In this document: positions 43,613 to 52,538 of the stretch, piece by piece
How positions within the stretch are numbered: position 1 is the first letter of the stretch
How the letters are laid out: each line of letters starts with the position of its first letter
DNA from: Betaproteobacteria bacterium
GTDB taxonomy: Bacteria > Pseudomonadota > Gammaproteobacteria > Burkholderiales > Usitatibacteraceae
Direction of reading: 5' to 3'
Length of the DNA stretch: 64,000 nucleotides
Assembly: GCA_016709665.1 (NCBI GenBank)
Contig: JADJMI010000026.1
Coordinates: forward strand, 124,001 to 188,000
Translations under genes and position numbers: made by a program
Notes under the pieces: model-generated
Database searches by the model: none
Told to the model about the DNA's origin: nothing
What the model saw: only the letters and a program-made list of their open reading frames with translations

Positions 43613-43899
43613 TCACCCTCACCCCGGCGGCGGAGGAACGCATTCGCGAGCAGGGCGCCGGCGAGGCCGGGGAGCCCGTGCACCTTCGCGTGGCCGCCCG
43701 CCTGGACGAGCACGGGAGCATCGAGTACGGCCTGGGTTTCGACGAGCCGCGCGCGGGCGATGCGCAGGTGCCCGGCGCGGGCGTGGTGGTGCTGGTCGCA
43801 GCGGCGAGCCAGGAGCTCCTGCAAGACGTGATCCTGGACTACCTCGAGGTCGAGCCCGGCCAGTTCCGCTTCGTCTTCGCGAGGGGGAGCGAGCCATGA
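43609..43899 (+). CDS. dsrR: DsrR, A-type carrier-like protein without cysteine
   Basis: 96 residues with the IscA/A-type carrier fold (ITLTPAAEERIREQGAGEAGEPVHLRVAARLDEHGSIEYGLGFDE). The three cluster-binding Cys of IscA are absent, which is the mark of DsrR; in Allochromatium it is needed for proper dsr expression. The ATG overlaps the dsrN stop, and its own stop overlaps the next start. Confidence 0.88.
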   Translation: MITLTPAAEERIREQGAGEAGEPVHLRVAARLDEHGSIEYGLGFDEPRAGDAQVPGAGVVVLVAAASQELLQDVILDYLEVEPGQFRFVFARGSEP

Positions 43900-44714
43900 G
43901 GCGGCCGGGCGGGCCGGGGAGGGCCGCGGAGCCCGGTACCGTCTACCTGGTGGGCACGGGACCGGGCGACCCCGACCTGCTGACCGTCAAGGCGATGCGC
44001 CTGATCGGCCAGGCGGACGTGGCGCTCTACGACAATCTCGTGTCGCGGGAGATCATGGCGCTGCTGCCGGAGACCGCCGAGCGCGTGTACGTCGGCAAGC
44101 AGCGGGCGCGGCACGCCGTCCGGCAGGAGGAGATCAACGCGCTGCTCGTCGAGCACGCGCGGCGCGGCAAGCGGGTGCTGCGCCTGAAGGCCGGCGACCC
44201 GTTCGTCTTCGGCCGCGGGGGCGAGGAGATCGAGACGCTCACGGCCCAGGGCATCGCGTTCGAGGTGGTTCCGGGCATCACGGCGGCCCTGGGCGTCGCG
44301 GCCTACGCCGGCATCCCGCTCACCCACCGCGACCACGCGCAGTCCTGCGTGTTCGTCACCGGAAACCTGCGCGACGGCACGATCGACCTGGACTGGGACG
44401 CCCTGGTGCGCCCCCGCCAGACGGTGGTGATCTACATGGGCTTCGCGAACCTGCCGGCGCTGTGCGCGGCGCTGGTGGCCCACGGGACGGCGGCGACGAT
44501 GCCGGCGGCCATCGTCCAGCAGGGCACCACGCCGGACCAGAAGGTGGTCACGGGCACGCTCGAGAGCCTCCCGGAACTCGCGCGCGCCGCGGGCCTCGCG
44601 CCGCCGACGCTGATCATCGTGGGGGAAGTGGTGCGCCTGCGGGAGCGGCTCTCCTGGTTCGAGCCGGGCGAGGCCGCTCAGCCGCCGGTGGACGCCTTGC
44701 GCTCCACCGCGTAG
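43896..44714 (+). CDS. cobA: Uroporphyrinogen-III C-methyltransferase
   Basis: 272 residues. The SAM-dependent methyltransferase has VYLVGTGPGDPDLLTVKAMRLI near residue 18, LRLKAGDPFVFGRGGEE near 100 and VVPGITAALGVAAYAGIPLTHRD near 128. It makes precorrin-2, the precursor of the siroheme of DsrAB; no oxidase/ferrochelatase domain (as in CysG) is present. The ATG overlaps the dsrR stop, so it belongs to the dsr operon. Its 3' end overlaps the convergent response regulator gene by 37 bases. Confidence 0.93.
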   Translation: MRRPGGPGRAAEPGTVYLVGTGPGDPDLLTVKAMRLIGQADVALYDNLVSREIMALLPETAERVYVGKQRARHAVRQEEINALLVEHARRGKRVLRLKAGDPFVFGRGGEEIETLTAQGIAFEVVPGITAALGVAAYAGIPLTHRDHAQSCVFVTGNLRDGTIDLDWDALVRPRQTVVIYMGFANLPALCAALVAHGTAATMPAAIVQQGTTPDQKVVTGTLESLPELARAAGLAPPTLIIVGEVVRLRERLSWFEPGEAAQPPVDALRSTA

Positions 44715-45331
44715 ACGGCGGCCTCCACGCGCGAGCTCACGTTGAGCTTGGCGAGGATGTGGCGTACGTGCAGCTTGACGGTGTCGTGGCTGATGTCGAG
44801 CGCCTTGGCGATGCCCTTGTTGCTCATGCCCTGGGCGATGTGGGCGAGGATTTCCAGCTCCCGGTCCGTCAGCGCGCGCGACGTGGACTCGGTCCGGCTC
44901 CGGGGCGCGCCCAGCAGGTGCGACAGCTTGACCGCCATCGCGGGGGCCACGACCAGTTCGCCGCGAACCGCCCGCCGGATCGAATCGACGACGTCTTCCG
45001 GGTCCATGTCCTTGAGCAGGTAGCCGCGCGCGCCGGCCCGCAGGGCGCCGGCGAGATCCTCCTGGGAATCGCACATGGTGAGGATCAGCACCGGCGTGTC
45101 GATGCCTTCGTCGCGCAGCCGCTTCATGAGGGCGAGGCCCGGCATCGCCGGCATGCGCAGGTCCATGATCGCCAGGTGCGGCTTGTGCTCGCGCAGGATC
45201 GCGACGGCCTCGTCCGGATCGCCCGTCGCGCCGACCACCTTGATGCCGGCGCGATGCCACAGGAGCTCGGCGAGCCCCTTCCGGCAGAGCCCGTGGTCGT
45301 CGATCAGCGCCAGGCGAACCGGTTCCGTCAC
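44678..45331 (-). CDS. NarL/FixJ-type response regulator
   Basis: 217 residues. The receiver domain has the acidic pair at 11-12, phosphoacceptor Asp57 in AIMDLRMP and the Lys of GYLLKDMDPED near 106. The C-terminal LuxR-type helix-turn-helix is LTDRELEILAHIAQGMSNKGIAKALDISHDTVKLHVRHIL. The GTG start overlaps the kinase stop (GTGA). NarXL-like systems respond to electron acceptors. Position between dsr and sat suggests control of sulfur oxidation, which is inference. Confidence 0.9.
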   Translation of the reverse strand: MTEPVRLALIDDHGLCRKGLAELLWHRAGIKVVGATGDPDEAVAILREHKPHLAIMDLRMPAMPGLALMKRLRDEGIDTPVLILTMCDSQEDLAGALRAGARGYLLKDMDPEDVVDSIRRAVRGELVVAPAMAVKLSHLLGAPRSRTESTSRALTDRELEILAHIAQGMSNKGIAKALDISHDTVKLHVRHILAKLNVSSRVEAAVYAVERKASTGG

Positions 45332-46602
45332 GGCGTGATCCTTCCCGCGGCCGGTATGTCGAGGCGCACGCGGGTGCCCCTGCCGGAGCGGCCGAGGATC
45401 CGAAGGCGGGCGCCGATGCGGCGAGCGCGCTCGCGCATGATCGCGAGGCCGAAGTGGCCGCCCTGCTCGAGGGGTTCGGCATCGCCCGGCGGCTTGCCGC
45501 GGCCGTCGTCGATCACGCTCAGGGTGAGGCCCCCCTCGCGCGGCTCGATCACGATCGAGGCGTTGCGGGCGCCGGCGTGCTTCACGACGTTCGCGAGCGC
45601 CTCCTGGACGATCTGGATCAGCTGCGCCTCGTGTTCCGCGGGAAGGTGCAGGTCGGGAATCCGGTTGTCTATCCGGAGCGCGACTCCCGTGCGGTCCTCG
45701 AACGTCCGCGCGGTGTTCTCGAGGGCGTGCAGCAAGCCGAGGGGGTCGGTGGTCTGGCGGAAGTGGGTGATGAGCTCGCGAAGGCCGGCATGCGTCTCTC
45801 CCAGGGACTCGTTCACGTCGTGGCAGTACTTGGTCGCGCGTTCGCGCTCGCAGTCGGCGATCGCGTCGATGAGCAGGCTCATGCGCATGCGCATGTACGA
45901 GAGGTTCTGGGCGAGCGCGTCGTGGACCTCGTTGGCGAATCCCTGGCGCTCGGTCAGCAGGCGCGCCTGGAGCCTGCCGTGCTCGTGCTGCGCGCTGTCG
46001 AGGACGAGGTCGAGCAGCTGCGTGACCGGGGTGAGGATGGCGGACAGGTCGGCCGGCAGCGCCGTGCAATCGTCGAAGAACAGGTTGAAGACCCCGACGG
46101 GACGTCCCTGGCAATGCAGGGGCACCGCGAGCATCGGCCCGAGGCCGGCCCGGGTCAGCGCGGTGCTCATGCCGTCCGTGCAGGAAGTCGGCGCCCCCTT
46201 CAGCTGCAGCATGTCGTGCAGGAGGGCCTGTCCGCACAGACCGCATTGGATCATGACGTCGGCGTCGCCCGCGAGAAGCTCCGGCGGCAGGCCCGCCGAG
46301 CACACCAGGCGCAGGCGCCCGTCGTTGCGAAGCACCAGCCGCACGGCGCCGCCGCGCGCCCGGGTGAGCGCGATGATCGACCCCATGCCGCGCGCCAGCA
46401 GCTCCCGCAGGGGACCACCGGACTCGAGCGCCGCCGCCAGTTCGCCGGGCAGGCGGTCTTCCGTCGTCCCATGGACCCATCGTCGGCCACGCGCCGGTTT
46501 CGCTACTTGAGCGATGTTTTTATCTCCTCCGAATCGCCGTGCCAGTACCGGTCGCGACGACCGGCCTAAGCAACGCCCGCGATGCTGAAATTCTAGCCCC
46601 AA
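45328..46602 (-). CDS. Sensor histidine kinase, GAF plus HisKA_3 type
   Basis: About 424 residues and no membrane helix. A GAF domain spans about 60-190, with several Cys residues (CGLCGQ, SCTDG, FDDCTAL) that may bind a cofactor or sense redox state. The phosphorylated His is in FANEVHDALAQNLSYMRMRM. The ATPase domain has EALANVVKHAGA, VIDDGRGKPPG and GHFGLAIMRERA. The start is uncertain: the frame opens at a TTG at 46602. A GGAGGAG sequence at about 46528 precedes an ATC, which would give a shorter protein or point to a sequence error. Confidence 0.85.
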   Translation of the reverse strand: MGLEFQHRGRCLGRSSRPVLARRFGGDKNIAQVAKPARGRRWVHGTTEDRLPGELAAALESGGPLRELLARGMGSIIALTRARGGAVRLVLRNDGRLRLVCSAGLPPELLAGDADVMIQCGLCGQALLHDMLQLKGAPTSCTDGMSTALTRAGLGPMLAVPLHCQGRPVGVFNLFFDDCTALPADLSAILTPVTQLLDLVLDSAQHEHGRLQARLLTERQGFANEVHDALAQNLSYMRMRMSLLIDAIADCERERATKYCHDVNESLGETHAGLRELITHFRQTTDPLGLLHALENTARTFEDRTGVALRIDNRIPDLHLPAEHEAQLIQIVQEALANVVKHAGARNASIVIEPREGGLTLSVIDDGRGKPPGDAEPLEQGGHFGLAIMRERARRIGARLRILGRSGRGTRVRLDIPAAGRITP

Positions 46603-46741
46603 TTGCGGCCCGGCGGCGCCTCGTCGTTCCGGCGCCTTCCGCCGCGATCAATCGGGCTTATGGCCGCATTCGATATTCGCGTTGTCCCCCTCCCGGCCGC
46701 TTGCCCCACAATGGCCACTTGCCGATCCGAGGAGAGAGCCC

Positions 46742-47959
46742 GTGGCCCGTCTGATCCATCCCCATGGCGGGGATTCACTCAAGCCGCTGATGCTGGCCGG
46801 CGATGCCCTCGCGGCCGAGCAGGCCCGGGCGAGGACGCTGCCCTCGATCCGGGTGAGCTCGCGCGAAAAGGGCGATCTCGTCATGCTGGGCATCGGCGGA
46901 TTCACGCCCCTGGACGGGTTCATGACCCGCGCGGACTGGGCCGGTGTCTGCGACGGGATGCACACGGCGTCAGGCGTCTTCTGGCCCATCCCGATCACGC
47001 TGTCGGTGGATGCCGAACGCGCCGGTTCGATCGCCGTCGGCGGCGAAATCGCGCTGCTCGATCCCGATGACGACTCCCTGCTTGCCACCCTGCGGGTGAC
47101 GGAGAAGTACGCGATCGACAAGGCCCACGAGTGCTCCACGGTATACAGGACCACCGACGGCGAGCACCCGGGCGTGCAGATGGTGATGGCGCAGGGCGAG
47201 GTGAACCTCGCCGGGCCGGTGAAGGTGCTCTCCGACGGCGGCTTCAAGGCGGCCTACGGCGGGCTCTTCATGACGCCGGCGGAAACCCGCGCCGAATTCG
47301 AGCGCCTGGGCTGGACGCGCGTGGCGGCCTTCCAGACGCGCAATCCCATGCACCGTTCGCACGAGTACCTCGCCAAGGTGGCGATCGAGACGTGCGATGG
47401 CGTCCTGGTCCACTCGCTCCTGGGCGCGCTCAAGCCGGGCGACATTCCCGCGGACGTGCGCACGCGCGCGATCGGCAAGCTCATCGAGAAGCACTTCGTG
47501 CCCGGGACCGTCGTCCAGGCCGGCTATCCCCTCGACATGCGCTACGCCGGCCCCCGCGAGGCGCTGCTGCACGCGGTGTTCCGCCAGAACTACGGCTGCG
47601 CCTACCAGATCATCGGGCGCGACCATGCGGGCGTGGGCAGCTATTACGGGCCCTTCGACGCGCACCACATCTTCGACGAGATCCCGAAAGGGGCGCTCGC
47701 GATCGAGCCGATGAAGATCGACTGGACCTTCTGGTGTTACGCCTGCGGCGGCATGGCCTCGGCCCGCACCTGTCCGCACGGCGAAGCGGACCGGCTGCTC
47801 GTGTCCGGCACGAAGCTGCGCAAGTGGCTTTCGGAGGGCGCGCCGGTGCCGGCGGAGTTCTCGCGGCCGGAAGTGCTCGACATCCTGCGCGAGTATTACG
47901 CCTCGATCGACGAGAAGGACAAGGTCGAGGTGAAGCTCTCGGGCCACTCGGCCAAGTAG
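46742..47959 (+). CDS. sat: ATP sulfurylase (sulfate adenylyltransferase)
   Basis: 405 residues, homo-oligomeric Sat. In sulfur oxidation it converts adenylylsulfate and pyrophosphate to sulfate and ATP. Signature motifs are FQTRNPMHRSHEY (about 198-210) with the HxxH-like site and GRDHAGVGSYYGP (about 292). C-terminal Cys residues lie in CYACGGMASARTCPHG, as in bacterial and archaeal dissimilatory forms. The GTG start has GAGGAGAG nine bases upstream. Confidence 0.95.
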   Translation: MARLIHPHGGDSLKPLMLAGDALAAEQARARTLPSIRVSSREKGDLVMLGIGGFTPLDGFMTRADWAGVCDGMHTASGVFWPIPITLSVDAERAGSIAVGGEIALLDPDDDSLLATLRVTEKYAIDKAHECSTVYRTTDGEHPGVQMVMAQGEVNLAGPVKVLSDGGFKAAYGGLFMTPAETRAEFERLGWTRVAAFQTRNPMHRSHEYLAKVAIETCDGVLVHSLLGALKPGDIPADVRTRAIGKLIEKHFVPGTVVQAGYPLDMRYAGPREALLHAVFRQNYGCAYQIIGRDHAGVGSYYGPFDAHHIFDEIPKGALAIEPMKIDWTFWCYACGGMASARTCPHGEADRLLVSGTKLRKWLSEGAPVPAEFSRPEVLDILREYYASIDEKDKVEVKLSGHSAK

Positions 47960-47971
47960 GGCCGGCACGGG

Positions 47972-48009
47972 CGGGCGATCGCCCGTCGCGGTCGCGCACT
48001 TGCGCGACC
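47972..48009. terminator. Two inverted repeats between convergent sat and the LysR gene
   Basis: CGGGCGATCGCCCG (47972-47985) is a perfect 14-base palindrome. Five bases further GGTCGCGCA (47990-47998) and TGCGCGACC (48001-48009) form a nine-base hairpin. Neither has a T run. They may slow or end transcription from both sides. Confidence 0.35.
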
Positions 48010-48022
48010 CGGGCAGCGGCGC

Positions 48023-48946
48023 TCAGAGCCGCGCGGGATCGCGCTCGCCGGGCAGGGGCTCGAGCCGCTTCTTCGCGAACTGCACGAAGGTCTTCACGAT
48101 GCCCCCCTGGATGCGCTCCTTCGGGTAGACCACCGTGAGCTGGCGCTTGAGCGGCGGCGAAAGCGGGACGCGAACCAGCAGCCCCAGGCTCACCTCCTTG
48201 GTGACCGACACGCGCGACATGACCGCGAAGCCCATGCCCGCGGCCACCAGCCCCTTGAGCGCCTCGGGGCTGCTCGCTTCCATCACCATGTCGAGCGCAT
48301 TGGGCGCGAAGCCCGCCTTCTCGAGATAGTGGTCCGTCACCTCGCGCGTGCCCGAGCCCTGCTCGCGCGACAGGTAGGCGTGCTTGACGAGCGCGGAGGC
48401 GGAGACGGACTTCTGCCGGGCGAGCGGGTGGCCGGGGGCGCACACCAGCTGGAGCTCGTCCTCGCAAAGGCACTCGCTCACGAGCGTGGGCAGGTGCGAA
48501 TCGCCCTCGATGAAGCCGATGTCGAGCGCGCGCTCGCCGACGCGATCCTGCACCGATTCGGAGTTGCCGACGAAAAGCCGCGGCGCCACGCCGGGGCAGA
48601 CGGCCCTGAACTGGCCGAGGATCTGCGGCAGGAGGTAGTCGGCGATGGTGGTGCTGGCGCCGATCAGCAGCGGGCCGACCAGCTGCCCGCTCATGTCCTT
48701 CAGGCGCGAGTCGAGCTCGGCCGAGAGCGCGAGAATGCGCTCGGCGTATTCCAGCGCCGTCGCCCCGGCCGGGGTGAGGGCGATCCGGCCCTGGGTCCGG
48801 TCGAACAGCCGGGTGTTGAAGTGCTGCTCCAGCTGGCGGATCTGGAAGGTGACGGCCGGCTGCGTCATGAACAGGGCGTCGGCCGCCTTGGTGAACGAGA
48901 GGTGCTTCGCCACCGCGTGAAAAACCTGAAGGCGTCGGTCCGCCAT
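48023..48946 (-). CDS. LysR-family transcription regulator
   Basis: 307 residues. The N-terminal winged helix is VFHAVAKHLSFTKAADALFMTQPAVTFQIRQLEQHFNTRLFDR (about 8-50). The effector domain (90-300) includes GASTTIADYLLPQILGQF and AYLSREQGSGTREV. It resembles CysB/CbbR-like regulators that sense small anions. It lies between sat and the apr operon and may control either. Confidence 0.88.
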   Translation of the reverse strand: MADRRLQVFHAVAKHLSFTKAADALFMTQPAVTFQIRQLEQHFNTRLFDRTQGRIALTPAGATALEYAERILALSAELDSRLKDMSGQLVGPLLIGASTTIADYLLPQILGQFRAVCPGVAPRLFVGNSESVQDRVGERALDIGFIEGDSHLPTLVSECLCEDELQLVCAPGHPLARQKSVSASALVKHAYLSREQGSGTREVTDHYLEKAGFAPNALDMVMEASSPEALKGLVAAGMGFAVMSRVSVTKEVSLGLLVRVPLSPPLKRQLTVVYPKERIQGGIVKTFVQFAKKRLEPLPGERDPARL

Positions 48947-49050
48947 GAATCGGCTGCTCCTGGGACGAATCGACTATTCAAGCACAAAAAGACCACCCGG
49001 CGGGCGGGGCCTCTGCCGGCCTGCCGGCCTACCGGTGCCGCGGCGCCACG

Positions 49051-49209
49051 CTACGGCTTCTTGGGCGTCTGGTACTCGACTTCCTTCTGGAACGGCTTCC
49101 AGTCGGTTTCGTAGCCGACGAAGCCCTTCTCGTTCGGCGCCTTCTGGCGCGTCGTGTAGTAAGGCGTATGGCCGTCGGGAACCTGGGTGTTGGGTTTCTG
49201 CTCGCTCAT
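49051..49209 (-). CDS. Small protein of 52 residues at the end of the apr operon
   Basis: It begins MSEQKPNTQVPDGHTPYYTT and ends VEYQTPKKP, is hydrophilic and rich in Lys, Pro, Thr and Tyr, and has no Cys or membrane segment. A strong AAGGGGGG site seven to twelve bases upstream supports translation. It follows the SlyD-like gene by 25 bases in the same direction. I do not recognise a family. Confidence 0.6.
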   Translation of the reverse strand: MSEQKPNTQVPDGHTPYYTTRQKAPNEKGFVGYETDWKPFQKEVEYQTPKKP

Positions 49210-49234
49210 GATTCGCCCCCCTTTGCGTGAAGTT

Positions 49235-49744
49235 TCAAACCGGTCTCATGATTGCCGGGTCGATGTCCGGCCCGGCGCCGATCGCGCCTCCGGCTTTCGT
49301 CTCGGCGTCGGTGGCGTCGCGCACCGTCAGTATCCGCAGGCGGAATACCACGGCCCTGCCGCAGAGCGGGTTGTTGCCGTCCACGGTCAGCGTCTCGTCG
49401 TCAATCCTCGTCACCAGGAAGCTGCGGGTCTGCCCCTTGTCGTTCTCCATGAGGATGGAGGTGCCGACCTGCCGGTATTCCTCCGGGACGTTGCCGATGT
49501 CGTCGGTGAAGACGAGCGACTCGTCCCTCGGGCCGAAAATGCGGCTGCCGTCGATCGGTACCTCGATCGCATCGCCGGCCGCCTTGCCCTCCAGTTCCTT
49601 GTGGACCGATGGGGCCAGGATCTCGTTGTGCCCGTGGACATAGCCCAGCGGGAACTCGACGCGGGTGAGGACATGCCCCGATTTCCCGTCGGTCACCTCG
49701 TAGGTGAGTTCGACGAACTTGCCGTCCCGGACCGTGTCGCTCAT
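49235..49744 (-). CDS. FKBP-type peptidyl-prolyl isomerase, SlyD-like
   Basis: 169 residues. The FKBP domain with an inserted flap is seen in VELTYEVTDGKSGHVL, FPLGYVHGHNEILAPSVHKELEGKAAGD and the C-terminal LTVDGNNPLCGRAVVFRLRIL. SlyD proteins fold proteins and may handle metals, though the His-rich tail is absent. Downstream of aprBA it may help assemble the cofactor-rich reductase; this is inference. Confidence 0.8.
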   Translation of the reverse strand: MSDTVRDGKFVELTYEVTDGKSGHVLTRVEFPLGYVHGHNEILAPSVHKELEGKAAGDAIEVPIDGSRIFGPRDESLVFTDDIGNVPEEYRQVGTSILMENDKGQTRSFLVTRIDDETLTVDGNNPLCGRAVVFRLRILTVRDATDAETKAGGAIGAGPDIDPAIMRPV

Positions 49745-49767
49745 GTCGATTCGCGCGAATCGCCGCG

Positions 49768-50154
49768 CTAGAAGATGGACGCGGCGAAGATCCTGACCTC
49801 GCCGTCCTCGTGGCCGAGGACGAGTCGGCCCAGCCATTCGCCCGCCTTCTTCGTGCTGCGTTGCCGGTAGAGGACCGTCACATGCTCGCCCCGGCGGATG
49901 ATGCCGAGAAAGTCGGCGTCGTCGGCGAGGTTCCTGGCCAGTTCGCTGTTCGCGAACTGGTGATTCGCCGTCACCTGGTTCATCGCCAGCGCGAGGGACC
50001 GGGCGAACCGGCTCACGAACTCGCCGTACTTTCCCTCGTTGGAATTGCGCAGCAGGTCGCGCCAAAGCGGGTCGGCGATGGCCCGGATCTCCTCGTCGGT
50101 ACTCTCGATGATGTTCGCCAAGAGCGGGCTTTCGCCGGGGGCAGGGCTACTCAT
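49768..50154 (-). CDS. Uncharacterised protein next to aprA
   Basis: 128 residues, soluble, helical N-terminus (LANIIESTDEEIRAIADPLWRDLLRNSNEGKYGEFVSRFARS) and a beta-rich C-terminus. No Cys and no known motif. It overlaps the end of aprA by eight bases and is followed by the SlyD-like gene, so it is part of the apr operon. Function unknown. Confidence 0.65.
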   Translation of the reverse strand: MSSPAPGESPLLANIIESTDEEIRAIADPLWRDLLRNSNEGKYGEFVSRFARSLALAMNQVTANHQFANSELARNLADDADFLGIIRRGEHVTVLYRQRSTKKAGEWLGRLVLGHEDGEVRIFAASIF

Positions 50155-52015
50155 TGTCCTCGACGAGGTGGTAGCAGGGCGCCTTCTCCATGGTGTATTC
50201 CCCGGTCTGGGGATCGCGGCGCGAAACGGTCAGCACGTGCCAGTTCTCGTCGTCCAGCTTCATGACGTCCCCGCGGTAGTAGTAGCCCGGCCAGCGCGTC
50301 TCCTTGCGGAAGAGCGTGTGCTGCGCGACGCACTCCGCGGCCCGGTGGCGGTGCATCAGTTCCCAGGCGCGCAGCAGCTCGTGGAGGTCCTTCGCGGCGA
50401 TGCTCTCGAGATCCTCCTCCATGAGCTTGAGCTTCTTGAGGCAGATGTTCAGGAGCTTCTCGTTGGTCATGTAGCCGACGGTATAGCCGCCGCAGTACTC
50501 GTCCATGAGCTTCTGCAGGCGGTCCAGGCCCTGCTGCGGATTGATGTAGTGCGGGTTGACGGTGCCCGCCACGACTGCGTTGCGGTAGATCCGGTAGTGC
50601 TCCAGGGGCTTGAAGATCTCGGCCTCCCGGCGCCCGACCTGCGCATCGGACACGACGATGCCCTCGGCCTTCCCGTCGTCGATGTACTTGCAGGCGGCCT
50701 TCGCCGCGAGACGGCCTTCGGTGAAGGAGCCCGACGAGAAGGCGTGCGGCGTGCCGCCGACCGCGTCACCGGCGCCGAACAGCCCTTCGATCGTCGTCAT
50801 GCGGTTGTAGCCCCAGAAATACTCGGGCGGGGAAACGTCCTCGGGGCCCGAGCACCAGGCACCGGAGCCGGTCGCGTGGGAGCCCATCACGTAGGGCTCG
50901 GAGGTGGTCAGTTCCGGATTCTCGTTCTTGGGATCGACGTCGGTGGCGGCCCACAGGACGGCCTGGCCGACCGTCATGCCGAGGAAATTCTCCCAGCCCA
51001 CCTCTTCCAGGTGCGGATCCTGGAAGGCGCGCATGGTCACCATGTGGATGGGGCCCCGGCCGGCCGCCACTTCGCTGATGATGCAATGGTTGCGCAGGCA
51101 CGTCGGGATGGGCCGGTGGGTCAGGTGCGACACCTCCGGATCCAGGTATTCCTTGCCGACCATCTTCTGGAGGGCCGGGAACCACTTGGATTCGTATTCC
51201 TCGCCCAGGGCGTTCTGCGTATAGGTCTTCAGGTGCAGGAAGTAGGCGCCGACCGGGCCATAGCCGTCCTTGAAGCGGGCCAGGACGATCCGGTTTTCCA
51301 TCTGCGTCATCTTGGCGCCGGCGTTGATCATGAGGCCGTAGGCCGACGCGGACGACCAGGGCGCGTACCACGTGCGGCCCGCGCCTTCGCCCGTCGAGCG
51401 CGGCTTGAAGATGTTGGAGGCACCGCCCGCGCCGCAGATCACGGTCTTGGACTTGAAGACGTGGTAGTCGCCCGTGCGAACGTTGAAGCCGACGGCGCCG
51501 GCGACCCGGTTCGGCTTGGCCTCGTCCATCAGCAGGTGGGTGACGCAGATGCGGTTGTAGACCTTGTCGGCGGACTTCTTGGCGGCCTCGGCCACGATGG
51601 GCTTGTAGGACTCGCCGTGGATCATGATCTGCCACCGACCCTCGCGCAGGTAGCGTCCGGTCTTCGGGTCCTTCATGATGGGCAGGCCCCAGTCCTCGAA
51701 CTGGTGCACCGTGGAATCGACGTGGCGGGCCATGTCGAACAGCAGGTCCTCGCGAACCATCCCCATCAGGTCGATGCGCGCGTAGCGGACGTGGTCCTCC
51801 GGCTTGTTCTCGCCCCAGCGGGTGCCCATGTAGCAATTGATGGCGTACAGCCCCTGGGCGACCGCGCCGGAGCGGTCGATGTTGGCTTTCTCGGCAATGA
51901 CGATCTTCTTGTCCTTGCCCCAGAACCTGGCCTCCCACGCGGCACCCGTGCCGCCAAGGCCTGCACCGACGACCAGCACATCGATGCCGTCTTCGACGAT
52001 CGTCTTGTGAGCCAT
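50147..52015 (-). CDS. aprA: Adenylylsulfate reductase subunit alpha AprA
   Basis: 622 residues, FAD-containing. The dinucleotide fold is VLVVGAGLGGTGAAWEARFWG (about 14-34). The active-site region with RSGAVAQGLYAINCYMG, PIPTCLRNHC and the C-terminal YYYRGDVMKLD fit AprA. In sulfur oxidisers it joins sulfite and AMP to adenylylsulfate. Its ATG overlaps the aprB stop by one base. Length fits the family. Confidence 0.96.
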   Translation of the reverse strand: MAHKTIVEDGIDVLVVGAGLGGTGAAWEARFWGKDKKIVIAEKANIDRSGAVAQGLYAINCYMGTRWGENKPEDHVRYARIDLMGMVREDLLFDMARHVDSTVHQFEDWGLPIMKDPKTGRYLREGRWQIMIHGESYKPIVAEAAKKSADKVYNRICVTHLLMDEAKPNRVAGAVGFNVRTGDYHVFKSKTVICGAGGASNIFKPRSTGEGAGRTWYAPWSSASAYGLMINAGAKMTQMENRIVLARFKDGYGPVGAYFLHLKTYTQNALGEEYESKWFPALQKMVGKEYLDPEVSHLTHRPIPTCLRNHCIISEVAAGRGPIHMVTMRAFQDPHLEEVGWENFLGMTVGQAVLWAATDVDPKNENPELTTSEPYVMGSHATGSGAWCSGPEDVSPPEYFWGYNRMTTIEGLFGAGDAVGGTPHAFSSGSFTEGRLAAKAACKYIDDGKAEGIVVSDAQVGRREAEIFKPLEHYRIYRNAVVAGTVNPHYINPQQGLDRLQKLMDEYCGGYTVGYMTNEKLLNICLKKLKLMEEDLESIAAKDLHELLRAWELMHRHRAAECVAQHTLFRKETRWPGYYYRGDVMKLDDENWHVLTVSRRDPQTGEYTMEKAPCYHLVEDNE

Positions 52016-52494
52016 TAGTAGTACACGCCTTTCTTCAGTTTGAGTCCGGCGGCCTTGAGCGTATGCAGGCCGCCGTCGTCCATGCGGATGAATTTCGGCT
52101 CGCTGTACAGCAGCTGGCTGTCGCGCATTTCGCTGCTGGGACCGGGAAGATCCGCGAGCTTGGGGATCGCCGTTCCCCAGGGCTTGGTGGTGATGGGCGA
52201 CAGGAAGTTCTTTTCCGTGCCGTTGCGGAACTTGATCCTCCAGGCGATCGTGCCCTTGCGCTCGTCCCGGTCGACGCGAACGCTGTGGCCCAGCGGGGCG
52301 AAGTCCGCGTAGCCGCGCACGTCGATGGCGTGCTGCGGGCAGGCCTTCACGCAGGAGTAGCACTCCCAGCACATGTTCGGCTCGATGTTGTAGGCGCGAC
52401 GATAGGTCTCGTCGATGTGCATGATGTCCGACGGGCAGATGTCGACGCAGTGGCCGCATCCGTCGCACCGGGTCATGTAGACGAAGGTTGGCAT
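52015..52494 (-). CDS. aprB: Adenylylsulfate reductase subunit beta AprB
   Basis: 159 residues with two [4Fe-4S] motifs, CDGCGHCVDICP (about 10-21) and CWECYSCVKACP (about 42-53). The C-terminal tail wraps AprA. It passes electrons from AprA towards the membrane anchor AprM. The start is the ATG in MPTFVYMTRCDGCG. Confidence 0.95.
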   Translation of the reverse strand: MPTFVYMTRCDGCGHCVDICPSDIMHIDETYRRAYNIEPNMCWECYSCVKACPQHAIDVRGYADFAPLGHSVRVDRDERKGTIAWRIKFRNGTEKNFLSPITTKPWGTAIPKLADLPGPSSEMRDSQLLYSEPKFIRMDDGGLHTLKAAGLKLKKGVYY

Positions 52495-52538
52495 CAGTCC
52501 AGCTCCTTATCGGTTTCGCAGAACACGCGGGTCGCTTC

